From contig NZ_MJGI01000022.1 of the NCBI RefSeq assembly GCF_001864835.1, positions 1 through 40,254 on the forward strand: a stretch of DNA of 40,254 nucleotides. The letters are read 5' to 3'. Numbering within the stretch: the stretch's first letter is position 1; every line of letters starts with the position of its first letter. The notes beneath the pieces were generated by a model that was given only the letters and a program-made list of their open reading frames with translations, searched no databases and was not told the DNA's origin. Positions 22,826 through 29,873 of this stretch are shown in pieces. This DNA is from Curtobacterium sp. MCBA15_001. Its GTDB lineage: Bacteria; Actinomycetota; Actinomycetes; Actinomycetales; Microbacteriaceae. Position numbers and translations under genes: made by a program.

Positions 22826-23277
22826 CCTCGAAGGCGTTGGACACGGCTGAGAAGTGTGTTCAGCGGGCCGACGCCTTCGTGCTCACCGGTCAGAGCCTCC
22901 ACGACGTGGGGGATGAGTGGGCGGTCGTCTGCTACTTCTACGCGAGCTACCACCTCATGCGTGCCGCCTTTATCGGTGACACGATCTTCGACTCGGTGGC
23001 TCGTCTCAGCGCCGTCGACAGCCGCTTCACACTCGCAGATCGCTTCGTTGCGATGCACCGAGGTCGCAAGGGCGACAGGGAGCGCAAGCCGGGTGTCAAC
23101 GACATCGTGAGCAAGCTCTACCCGCAGATCTCCTTCGAGTACCTCGAGCTTCACCAGTGGAGCGTCAACGTTCGCTACAACGAGGGCCTCGAGCCATCGG
23201 CGTCGATCGCTGACGCGAAGCTCTACTACGAGCGCATCCGCAGCGCGTTCGACGCTGGAACGCTGAAGGCGAAGTAG
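22822..23277 (+). CDS. HEPN-like protein, possible RNase toxin
   Basis: A 151-residue, mostly helical protein. Residues 31-50 (DEWAVVCYFYASYHLMRAAF) resemble the HEPN helix that usually reads WAxxxxFYAALH. An Arg74-x4-His79 motif (RFVAMH) matches the catalytic pattern Rx4-6H of HEPN RNases, followed by a basic stretch. HEPN proteins act as RNases in toxin-antitoxin and abortive infection systems. It is translationally coupled to the preceding gene. The HEPN assignment rests on motif and helix pattern only and is moderately sure. Confidence 0.5.
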   Translation: MTSKALDTAEKCVQRADAFVLTGQSLHDVGDEWAVVCYFYASYHLMRAAFIGDTIFDSVARLSAVDSRFTLADRFVAMHRGRKGDRERKPGVNDIVSKLYPQISFEYLELHQWSVNVRYNEGLEPSASIADAKLYYERIRSAFDAGTLKAK

Positions 23278-23344
23278 CAGCCCAGGGCGGCTCATCCACG
23301 AGCACACGCTGAGTCACGCGGAGGGGCGATGGCGGCGTACTCGT

Positions 23345-23989
23345 CTACCTCGACTGCCGCTTCGCCTTGACGCGCGCGACCCGTGCCGGACCCTGGAAGA
23401 CCTCACTGAGGACCTCCGCCATCAGCGCAAGGATCTCTTCAGCGTCAGTCTCGTCGATGGGGACGTCGATGTCGCCGTGGGCCATCTCGTTCCCAGCGAA
23501 GCGGACCTCATGCGCGAGTTCGGCGATGTCGGGCCGGATGAGATCCGCTTCTCGCATCCCGTTGATCTTCGCGGCGAGGGTCTTCCCCTCGATTCCCTTG
23601 GCTTTTGCCGTTGCCTCGACCACGGTCCGGGCCATGAGGACGGCCGCCATCTGGTTGCCGACAGAGCGGCTCGAGTAGGCCTCCTTTGCTGCGCGAGCGA
23701 TCGCCGGTGGGACGTCCAGTACCTCTGGGCTCTCCGCGGACAGGGGCAACCAGCTAATCTCCTCCGCGCGTCCCACTGCTTCCACCACCGACCCAAGGCT
23801 TGTAGTCGCGTGAGTACCGCCGTAGCCCGTGATCGCCTCACCCTGAGCCTCGCCGGCCAGGATCCGTCCGCAGTTGTCGCAGGTAGAAGCAACTCGCACG
23901 CTGGTGGCTTGGTCGTACACCTGCCCCCACTGAATCGTGGTGTGGGTGTGCTTCTCGCAGTATGGGCAGAGCGTCGACGTGGTGGCCAT
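23345..23989 (-). CDS. DUF4145 protein with N-terminal zinc ribbon
   Basis: A 214-residue protein. CPYC (8-11) and CDNC (37-40) form a zinc ribbon. The C-terminal half (about 110-205) matches DUF4145, with helices around VGNQMAAVLMARTVVEATAK and the conserved ELAHEVRFAGNEMAHGD. DUF4145 is linked to restriction and defence proteins and is thought to be HEPN-related; its role alone is unknown. ATG 23989 has GAGGA upstream. It is reversed relative to its neighbours in the late-gene region of the element, as expected for lysogen-expressed cargo. Confidence 0.75.
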   Translation of the reverse strand: MATTSTLCPYCEKHTHTTIQWGQVYDQATSVRVASTCDNCGRILAGEAQGEAITGYGGTHATTSLGSVVEAVGRAEEISWLPLSAESPEVLDVPPAIARAAKEAYSSRSVGNQMAAVLMARTVVEATAKAKGIEGKTLAAKINGMREADLIRPDIAELAHEVRFAGNEMAHGDIDVPIDETDAEEILALMAEVLSEVFQGPARVARVKAKRQSR

Positions 23990-24065
23990 GCGGTCATCCT
24001 CGCGCAGTTCCGCTCTCGAAACCACGGCGACGGCACCCGTCAACCTGGGAGGACCGCCGCCTTCA

Positions 24066-24299
24066 TTACTGCTCGCTCTCGAGATCGGGCGCGGTCGCAT
24101 GCGGCCGGAAGCCGCGGGCGGTCTCCCGTACTTGCGTGGCGATCAAGCGTCGGTATGCCTTAGGGCTCGCCATCGCCGCGAGATGCTCGGCGCGCTCTGC
24201 GGTCCTCCGGGACCCGGCGGCGTTCTGACGGTCGGCCAGGTGGCGGAACTCAGTCCCGATGAGGAGCGCGAGCTGAGCATCCTCGCCTTGGTCAATCAG
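24066..24299 (-). other. Coding-like stretch without a start codon
   Basis: On the minus strand a frame of about 77 codons (ending TAA at 24068-24066) reads as a normal helical protein, including AQLALLIGTEFRHLADRQNA and the repeat-like RRTAERAEHLAAMA. It is in the -1 frame relative to the 100-residue gene ending at 24296, and no ATG or GTG precedes it. It could be a frameshifted remnant, a gene with a rare start, or chance. The rest of 23990-24295 shows nothing else. Confidence 0.25.
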
Positions 24300-24598
24300 A
24301 ATTTCATGGAGCCAACGTTTGGCTCGTTCGGATCCACGGGTACCGAGCGAGGGTGAGGAGCGGCGGGGGCATCCGCCTTCCGGGGTTCGGATTCTGACGC
24401 CGACACCAACCCGCCGCGGATGTCTCGCACCTCGTCGGTGAGGGTGCGGATCGCGTTCCGGAGCACGACGAGTGCTTCGCTCTCCGGGCCGTCGTAGATC
24501 ACGTCGTCGAGTTCGTCGAGCGTGGTGAGAACGCGGTCGAGCCGGTCGTCAGAATCACCGACGTTCTCACCGAACCCCTGTACGAGTTTGCCTGCCAT
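24296..24598 (-). CDS. Small acidic protein, unknown function
   Basis: A 100-residue soluble protein starting MAGKLVQGFGENVGDSDDRL. A helical acidic core (about 18-65, with LDRVLTTLDELDDVIYDG) is followed by a Pro/Ala-rich disordered tail. The start ATG 24598 is chosen over the longer frame to 24679, which overlaps the tape measure leader. No family is recognised. Confidence 0.55.
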   Translation of the reverse strand: MAGKLVQGFGENVGDSDDRLDRVLTTLDELDDVIYDGPESEALVVLRNAIRTLTDEVRDIRGGLVSASESEPRKADAPAAPHPRSVPVDPNEPNVGSMKF

Positions 24599-24742
24599 GA
24601 CACGAATGTACGTCGGTTCCGCTCCCGGAACCAGGGTGAGCGACCCCGTCAGGCTGGGAGCACGATCACGCGCGCGCATTCCCCAGGTGCACCGCCCGCC
24701 TCCTGAGGAGCCTCATGCCCGTCTCACAGAACAGCGCCGACG

Positions 24743-27700
24743 ATGAGTGACACCGAGATCGGTGGGATCACCGGATTCCTCCGCCTGGACGACTCCGACT
24801 GGGACCGGAAGATCCAGAAGGTCAAGCGGCAGGCCCGCGAGCTCGGCGCGATTGACCCGGACATCCGCGTCGACGTCGACACCGCCCGCGCCGAGGAGCA
24901 GCTCGCCGTCCTCTCGGCCGCCGTGCGCGCGGTCGGTGCGGAGTCCGTCACAGTCGACGTCAACGTTGCCCAGCACACCTCCGGCACCGGCGGGGCCGCC
25001 GCGGCCAGTGCGCAGGCCGTCGCCGCGTCCGAAGCAATCGAAGCGGCCGACCGTGACACCGAGCGTTCCGCTGAGGACTCGGTCGCAGCCCGCACCGCAC
25101 TCGCTGCCGCGTACACGCGAGCGGTAGCCGCCGCGTCCGGTGCTGCTGTCGCCGAGGAGGCCCTCAGCGAGGCGCAGGACGGGAGCACTCGGTCTGCCGA
25201 GGAGTCCGCTGCAGCGCAGGCGTCTCTGGCAGCTGCACGGCAGGCGTCGGAGCTCGCGACGCGTCGTGCGACGGTCGCGCAGATGCGTCTCGACGAGGTG
25301 CTCGGGAACCCGCAGTCCTCCGCGGTCCGCGTCGCCGCCGCTCGGCTCACTGCAGACGCATCGCTGGCTCAGGCCGCCGCCGCCCACCGCGCCGCGAACG
25401 CTGAGGGTGAGCTCTCGGACGAGCAGGCGCGCGCCGCGGTCAGCGCTCAGGTCCTCGCCGGCGCGCAGGAGCTCGCCGCCGGGGCCACGGACTCCGCTGC
25501 TGAGGGGCAGAAGCGAGCGATTCCGGTCGCCGGGTGGCTCGCAACGGCCATCGGTGCCGCGGTCGCGATCCTCCCCGCAGCGACGAGCGCCGCCGTCGCC
25601 TACAGCGGCGCGCTCGTTGGCATGGCCGGCGCGGGTGTCCTCGCGATCGTCGGTGCGAACCAGGCGATCAAGTCGGGCACCGAGGTTGGGCAGCGGTACT
25701 CCGCCGTCCTCACGAACCTCGGCGCTGACCTCGACACCCTGTCGAACACCGGTGCCGTAAGCATGCTCCGCCAGTTCGAGCAGGCTGAGCGGTCCGTGAC
25801 GGGGAACCTGCCCGGCCTCAACGACCTCGTGCGCGAGCTCGGCACGTCGGCGGGGAACGCTGGCAACGACATCGTGAGCGGTGTCGTCGGCGCGCTCCTC
25901 GTCGCCCGGCCCCTGTTCGTGCAGGTCGAGGACGTCGTCGAGGGCGGGGCACGGACCTTCCGGCAGTGGGCCACGTCCACGACCGGGTTCCGGCAGTTCG
26001 TCACCGACGCGTCGCACGACCTCCCTCAGGTCAACGCGGCCATCGGGTCGCTAGTCGGCGGCGTCGTGAACCTCGTTGGCGCGTTCCGGCCTGCCGGACC
26101 CGTGATCCTCGACGTCGTCGAAGGTGTCGGCAATCTGCTAACAATCACGTCTCGGCTGGGTCCCGTCCTGCCGGCGATCGGCATCGCTGCTGGTGCGGCG
26201 TTCGTGGGCTTCCAGGTGTGGAAGGGCGCGCAGGTCATCCTCGCTGGTGTCGACACCGCTGCGACGGCGACCGTGGCGACGTGGAACCGCGTGACTGGCG
26301 CTCAGACCGCGGCCGCGGTGTCGGCGACTGCGAACGCTGCGGCGACCGTCGCGGAAGGTGAGGCGGCGGCAGGTGCTGCCGTCACGACGACGGTCCTCGG
26401 TGGGGCGATCAACTTCATGATGGGCCCGCTCGGATGGGTCATCGGTGGGCTTACTGGCCTGGCCGCGGTCATGGGTGTGGTCATGGTCGCGACGCAGAGC
26501 AACACGAAGGCGGCAGCCGACTACTCGTCCGCCCTGATCCAGGACAACGACGCTATCGGCGAGCACACCACCAAGCTCGCCGCGCAGCAGCTGCAGCAGG
26601 CCGGCGTGATGGACACGGCGAAGCGCTATGGCCTCACCCTCACCGACCTGACCTCGGCCGCGACCGGCAACGCGGACGCCACGGATCAGATCAACAGGGT
26701 GCTCGACGCCCAGGAGGCGAAGCTGCGTAAGAGTGCCACGGCACAGGCGCAGGCAGGTGGCGCCTTCGCGGGCGCTACGGGCGCAGCGTCGAAGCAGCTC
26801 GACGCTCTCCGGGAACTTCGCGATCAGCTCGACACCACCTCCGAAGCGATTGCCAAGGAGAAGAAGTCGCTCGACGACGCGAACTCCGCGTCGGCTGGCG
26901 CAGCGAACGCGGCGAAGTCGCAGGCCGACGCGTACGGCATGACGACGTCGGCGTACCGGGATGCGACGTCCGCGGCGAAGGAGCAGGCGGCGCAGACGAA
27001 GGCCACGACCGAGGCCATGCAGCTCGAGAACGACGCTGCCGGGCTCCTGTCGAACGCGCTCACCCTGCTCAACGGTGGGGCGCTGTCGGTCGCTCAGGCG
27101 CAGACCGGGGTCGCGTCCGCCATCAACCAGACGAAGGACGCGTTCAAGGACAGCAAGAACGCGATCGACGGCAACTCCGAGGCGGCGGTCAAGAACCAGC
27201 AGGCGATCCAGCAGCAGGTGTCGGCCGCGCAGCAGATGGCGGACGCTCAGGCGAAGGCCACCGGCTCCACGCAGGCCGGCGTCGACGCCTACAAGCAGTC
27301 GAAGGCGGCCCTCGAGGACGCCCTCCGCGCGCAGGGGAACCTGACCCCCGCCGTGCAGGCGTACATCGACAAGCTCTACGACATCGACAACCTCAAGGTG
27401 AAGCCGACCGCGCTCGAGGTCGACACGGCGCAGGCGGACTTCGGGATCGCGGCGATCAAGCAGTCGATCGCGTCGGTGCCGGACAAGCACGACACCAAGG
27501 CGCAGGCGCTCGTCGACGAGGCGAAGGCGAAGCTGCGGGACCTGACGGCGAACATCGAGTCGGTGCCCGTGGCGAAGCGGACCGAGATGCAGGCGTCGAT
27601 CGCGGACGCTCAGCGGCAGCTCGTGATCCTGCAGGCGCAGATCGACGGGATGCACGGGAAGACGCTGACGATCACCCAGAAGACGGTCCTCGTGCAGGAG

Positions 27701-28144
27701 GCCGTCAACTCGGGCGCTGCTCGAGGTGTAGCCGGCGCGGCGTTCAACGCGCACGGCGGCACCGCGGGTGTCGACGGGTGGCGGGCGGTACAGCGCTTCG
27801 CTCAGGGCGGCACGGGCGGGTCGGTGTCGGGCACGGGGTCGGCGTTCTCGGACAAGGTCCGGACGTTCCTCTCTCCCGGGGAGGAGGTCGTGAACGCGTT
27901 CGCTGCCGGGTACCCGGGTGCGCGGCCGATCATCAAGGCGATCAACGCGGACCCGGCGAACGCCCTGCAGGCCCTCGGCTCGCAGAAGCAGCAGCCGACG
28001 GACGACCGGCCGATCTACATGGACGGATCGCTGTTCGGGATGCTCCGCGAGATGGCTAACGGAGAAGCTCGCATCGTCCTCCGCCAGGAGAACGCCCGGC
28101 GCAAGCTCAAGCTTGGTGCGGGGCAGCAGTCAGGGGGACTGTGA
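24743..28144 (+). CDS. Phage tail tape measure protein
   Basis: A 1133-residue protein, by far the largest here. It has long Ala-rich coiled-coil regions (about 50-250 and 640-1000), hydrophobic segments at about 259-305 and 544-586 (containing FMMGPLGWVIGGLTGLAAVM), and the C-terminal FLSPGEEVVNAFAAG segment common in actinophage tape measures. These proteins set siphovirus tail length and exit during DNA ejection. ATG 24743 overlaps an 11-codon frame (24715-24750) that has a strong ribosome-binding site. No tail tube, assembly chaperone, distal tail or tip genes flank it, which is very unusual. The gene itself is intact. Confidence 0.85.
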   Translation: MSDTEIGGITGFLRLDDSDWDRKIQKVKRQARELGAIDPDIRVDVDTARAEEQLAVLSAAVRAVGAESVTVDVNVAQHTSGTGGAAAASAQAVAASEAIEAADRDTERSAEDSVAARTALAAAYTRAVAAASGAAVAEEALSEAQDGSTRSAEESAAAQASLAAARQASELATRRATVAQMRLDEVLGNPQSSAVRVAAARLTADASLAQAAAAHRAANAEGELSDEQARAAVSAQVLAGAQELAAGATDSAAEGQKRAIPVAGWLATAIGAAVAILPAATSAAVAYSGALVGMAGAGVLAIVGANQAIKSGTEVGQRYSAVLTNLGADLDTLSNTGAVSMLRQFEQAERSVTGNLPGLNDLVRELGTSAGNAGNDIVSGVVGALLVARPLFVQVEDVVEGGARTFRQWATSTTGFRQFVTDASHDLPQVNAAIGSLVGGVVNLVGAFRPAGPVILDVVEGVGNLLTITSRLGPVLPAIGIAAGAAFVGFQVWKGAQVILAGVDTAATATVATWNRVTGAQTAAAVSATANAAATVAEGEAAAGAAVTTTVLGGAINFMMGPLGWVIGGLTGLAAVMGVVMVATQSNTKAAADYSSALIQDNDAIGEHTTKLAAQQLQQAGVMDTAKRYGLTLTDLTSAATGNADATDQINRVLDAQEAKLRKSATAQAQAGGAFAGATGAASKQLDALRELRDQLDTTSEAIAKEKKSLDDANSASAGAANAAKSQADAYGMTTSAYRDATSAAKEQAAQTKATTEAMQLENDAAGLLSNALTLLNGGALSVAQAQTGVASAINQTKDAFKDSKNAIDGNSEAAVKNQQAIQQQVSAAQQMADAQAKATGSTQAGVDAYKQSKAALEDALRAQGNLTPAVQAYIDKLYDIDNLKVKPTALEVDTAQADFGIAAIKQSIASVPDKHDTKAQALVDEAKAKLRDLTANIESVPVAKRTEMQASIADAQRQLVILQAQIDGMHGKTLTITQKTVLVQEAVNSGAARGVAGAAFNAHGGTAGVDGWRAVQRFAQGGTGGSVSGTGSAFSDKVRTFLSPGEEVVNAFAAGYPGARPIIKAINADPANALQALGSQKQQPTDDRPIYMDGSLFGMLREMANGEARIVLRQENARRKLKLGAGQQSGGL

Positions 28145-28159
28145 CGCTCGAGCCCCGCT

Positions 28160-28453
28160 TCACAGTCGGCCGTCGAACTCCTCAAGGTCGCCAGCAAGCT
28201 CGCACCGTGCCATCTCGTCGCGAAGCGCGCCAACCCAGATGTCGCGGTCCAGGTGCCGGTCGAAGGCACTCCTAGCGATGTCGGCTGCCTCCACTGCGAG
28301 TTGCGCGAGCGCGTCGGGCCCCTCGCCGAGCAGTACCGCGTTCATGAGCACCTGCGCCTCGTCCTGGCCTTCCTTGCCCTTCGCTACGGAGATGACGAGC
28401 TGGCAGGCGAGGGCACGGAGGGCGAGCTGCGTGCTCGGCGTCAGGGCGGACAT
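28160..28453 (-). CDS. Small helical protein, unknown function
   Basis: A 97-residue soluble helical protein (MSALTPSTQLALRALACQLV; middle GEGPDALAQLAVEAADIARS), ending in an acidic tail. It converges on the tape measure gene with 15 bp between stops. It resembles the small Ala-rich proteins often seen near actinophage lysogeny genes, but I do not recognise a family. Confidence 0.55.
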   Translation of the reverse strand: MSALTPSTQLALRALACQLVISVAKGKEGQDEAQVLMNAVLLGEGPDALAQLAVEAADIARSAFDRHLDRDIWVGALRDEMARCELAGDLEEFDGRL

Positions 28454-28486
28454 ACAGTCAGTCTGCCGGCGACCGGTGACACGGCC

Positions 28487-28903
28487 CTACGGCTGTGTGC
28501 GTAGCTCCTCCAACCAGCGGAGGCCGTCCTCGCGTGTGACGATCGGCTTCCGGCCGGCCGGTGTGGGGTAGCGGGCGAGGAGCTCGCCACGGTCGATCGC
28601 TTTCTTCACCGTCGTGACCGACAGGCACACGGCGTCAGCGAACGCCGGCAGCGAATACGCGAGCCGTTCTGGCGGTGCGACGGGTAATGGCTGCGCTGCG
28701 GCGAACAGCTCGGCGGCCGTCATCCCGAGGGCGAACGCGATGCTCGTCGCGTCCATCACGAGGAGCGGCGCCTCACCGTGGAGGACTTGCTCGAGCCGAC
28801 CCAGAGGGATCCTCGCCGCCTCAGCGAGTGCGCTGGTGGGCGTGCGGGACCGGTGCAGTCGAGTGACGATGTTGCGGAGGACCGGGTCCGGTGGTGCCGT
28901 CAT
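28487..28903 (-). CDS. Protein with two helix-turn-helix domains
   Basis: A 138-residue protein. The N-terminal domain (about 8-70, TPTSALAEAARIPLGRLEQV then FALGMTAAELF) is XRE-like, and the C-terminal domain (about 82-134, LPAFADAVCLSVTTVKKAID then GRKPIVTREDGLRWLEEL) is HTH_17-like. It is probably a regulator expressed in the lysogen. ATG 28903 is preferred; GTG 28927 is in frame. A perfect GACATC-GCA-GATGTC palindrome (28978-28992) lies about 60 bp upstream and may be its operator. Confidence 0.65.
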   Translation of the reverse strand: MTAPPDPVLRNIVTRLHRSRTPTSALAEAARIPLGRLEQVLHGEAPLLVMDATSIAFALGMTAAELFAAAQPLPVAPPERLAYSLPAFADAVCLSVTTVKKAIDRGELLARYPTPAGRKPIVTREDGLRWLEELRTQP

Positions 28904-28990
28904 CCGCCGAGTCTGAGCCGCCTTCACGGGGTGAGGAGACGCTGAGTGCAGGCCGAAGCGACGAGGCTCTCACATGAGACATCGCAGATG

Positions 28991-29305
28991 TCAGAAGGGA
29001 CCAGCCTCGTGTCGCATCTGACGGAACGCCGATTCCGGAGCGCTCGGCGTGTCGGACAACGCGCGGACCGCGTCGCGCCAGACCCACGCGCACTCGGCGG
29101 CCTGCCCGAAGCCCCACTCGACGAGGACCGCCCGGTCCGTCCAGGCGAGCACACAAGCCTCGACCTCGAGCGTCCGGTCGGGGAACTGCACCCAGGCGAG
29201 CACTGGGTCGGGCTCGGCGAGGTCCACCTCGGGACCGCCGCGTGCCGCCTCGGGTAGCGACAGAGCCGGCCCGAGGGCCCACCTGTCTCGCCGCCGTCGT
29301 GCCAT
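28991..29305 (-). CDS. Small protein common in actinophages, unknown function
   Basis: A 104-residue protein with a basic start (MARRRRDRWALG) and a beta-rich core with paired Trp motifs (VLAWTDRAVLVEWGFG and CAWVWRDAVR). Similar Trp-rich small proteins are frequent in actinophage genomes; their role is unknown. ATG 29305 is chosen over GTG 29314. It is one of five leftward genes before attR. Confidence 0.55.
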   Translation of the reverse strand: MARRRRDRWALGPALSLPEAARGGPEVDLAEPDPVLAWVQFPDRTLEVEACVLAWTDRAVLVEWGFGQAAECAWVWRDAVRALSDTPSAPESAFRQMRHEAGPF

Positions 29306-29338
29306 GCGCGGCACCGTACTGGCAGCGGCCGACGCCGG

Positions 29339-29659
29339 TCAGACGCTCACGAGGTCTCGCAGGTCGACGCCAAGCGCGCGAGCGACAGCGGCGATCTCGC
29401 CAAGACGGAACGCTGCAGGATCGCGCAGGCGCCGCGAGAGCGTGGCGATCGGCATGCCGGTCTCGGCGGCGAGCCATGCCTGCGTCTGACGGCGTCGCGC
29501 GAGCTGGGCGAGGATCTCGTCGCCCAGGGCCGAACCGGCACTACGACGGTCGGCCGGGTCGCCGGCCCGAAGGAGCGGCTGACTCTCAGCGTCCGGCGCG
29601 ACGACGCGCTCGAGCTCCTCACGGACGACGCGGCGGATGATCCCCTCGATGTCGGTCAC
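29339..29659 (-). CDS. XRE family helix-turn-helix protein
   Basis: A 106-residue protein. The C-terminal half (about 48-104) is a Cro/CI-type HTH (RQTQAWLAAETGMPIATLSR then FRLGEIAAVARALGVDLRDL). The N-terminal 45 residues are charged and helical (IRRVVREELERVV). GTG 29659 overlaps the preceding small ORF's stop by 4 bp (GTGA), which supports this start. It is probably a second regulator of the element. Confidence 0.75.
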   Translation of the reverse strand: MTDIEGIIRRVVREELERVVAPDAESQPLLRAGDPADRRSAGSALGDEILAQLARRRQTQAWLAAETGMPIATLSRRLRDPAAFRLGEIAAVARALGVDLRDLVSV

Positions 29660-29769
29660 GGGCACTCGGCGTTGCAGCGTGCGCACACCCTGTGTTCGGG
29701 GACGTGCGGATCTCGCGGACCCCCGTCGTCTATGCCCGGCTTCACCCAGATGTGCACGCACTCGGTCAT
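29656..29769 (-). CDS. 37-residue Cys-rich small protein
   Basis: ATG 29769 to TGA 29656, coupled to the downstream HTH gene by a GTGA overlap. The peptide starts MTECVHIW and ends VCARCNAEC, so Cys4, His6 and the C-terminal Cys residues could form a small zinc site (the final CxxCxxxC spacing is visible). Similar one-knuckle proteins are common in actinophages. It is the element's gene nearest to attR. Confidence 0.5.
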   Translation of the reverse strand: MTECVHIWVKPGIDDGGPRDPHVPEHRVCARCNAECP

Positions 29770-29784
29770 GTGCCCATCGTGGCG

Positions 29785-29802
29785 AGTCCGCAGCTAGTCC
29801 GC
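29785..29802. repeat. Paired AGTCCGC repeats, candidate integrase arm sites (right)
   Basis: AGTCCGC at 29785-29791 and 29796-29802, an 11-bp period, as in the GGTCCGC pair near attL. The core site lies 107 bp further right. Confidence 0.45.
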
Positions 29803-29873
29803 AAAAGCTCCATCATCTGGCTGTCATCCGCACTCACTGACCGCCGCTACTTGCGCATGAATTCGGGCCTCGC

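Noticed and set aside
23937..24356. Plus-strand 139-codon frame between DUF4145 and the small gene
   Set aside because: Composition is unlike real proteins of the window and the minus strand reads better; there is no ribosome-binding site.
24296..24598. Tail assembly chaperone with programmed frameshift upstream of the tape measure
   Set aside because: The gene lies on the opposite strand from the tape measure and lacks a canonical slippery heptamer.
26138..27754. 538-codon frame opposite the tape measure gene
   Set aside because: Arg/Val/Leu low-complexity shadow of the Ala-rich coding strand.
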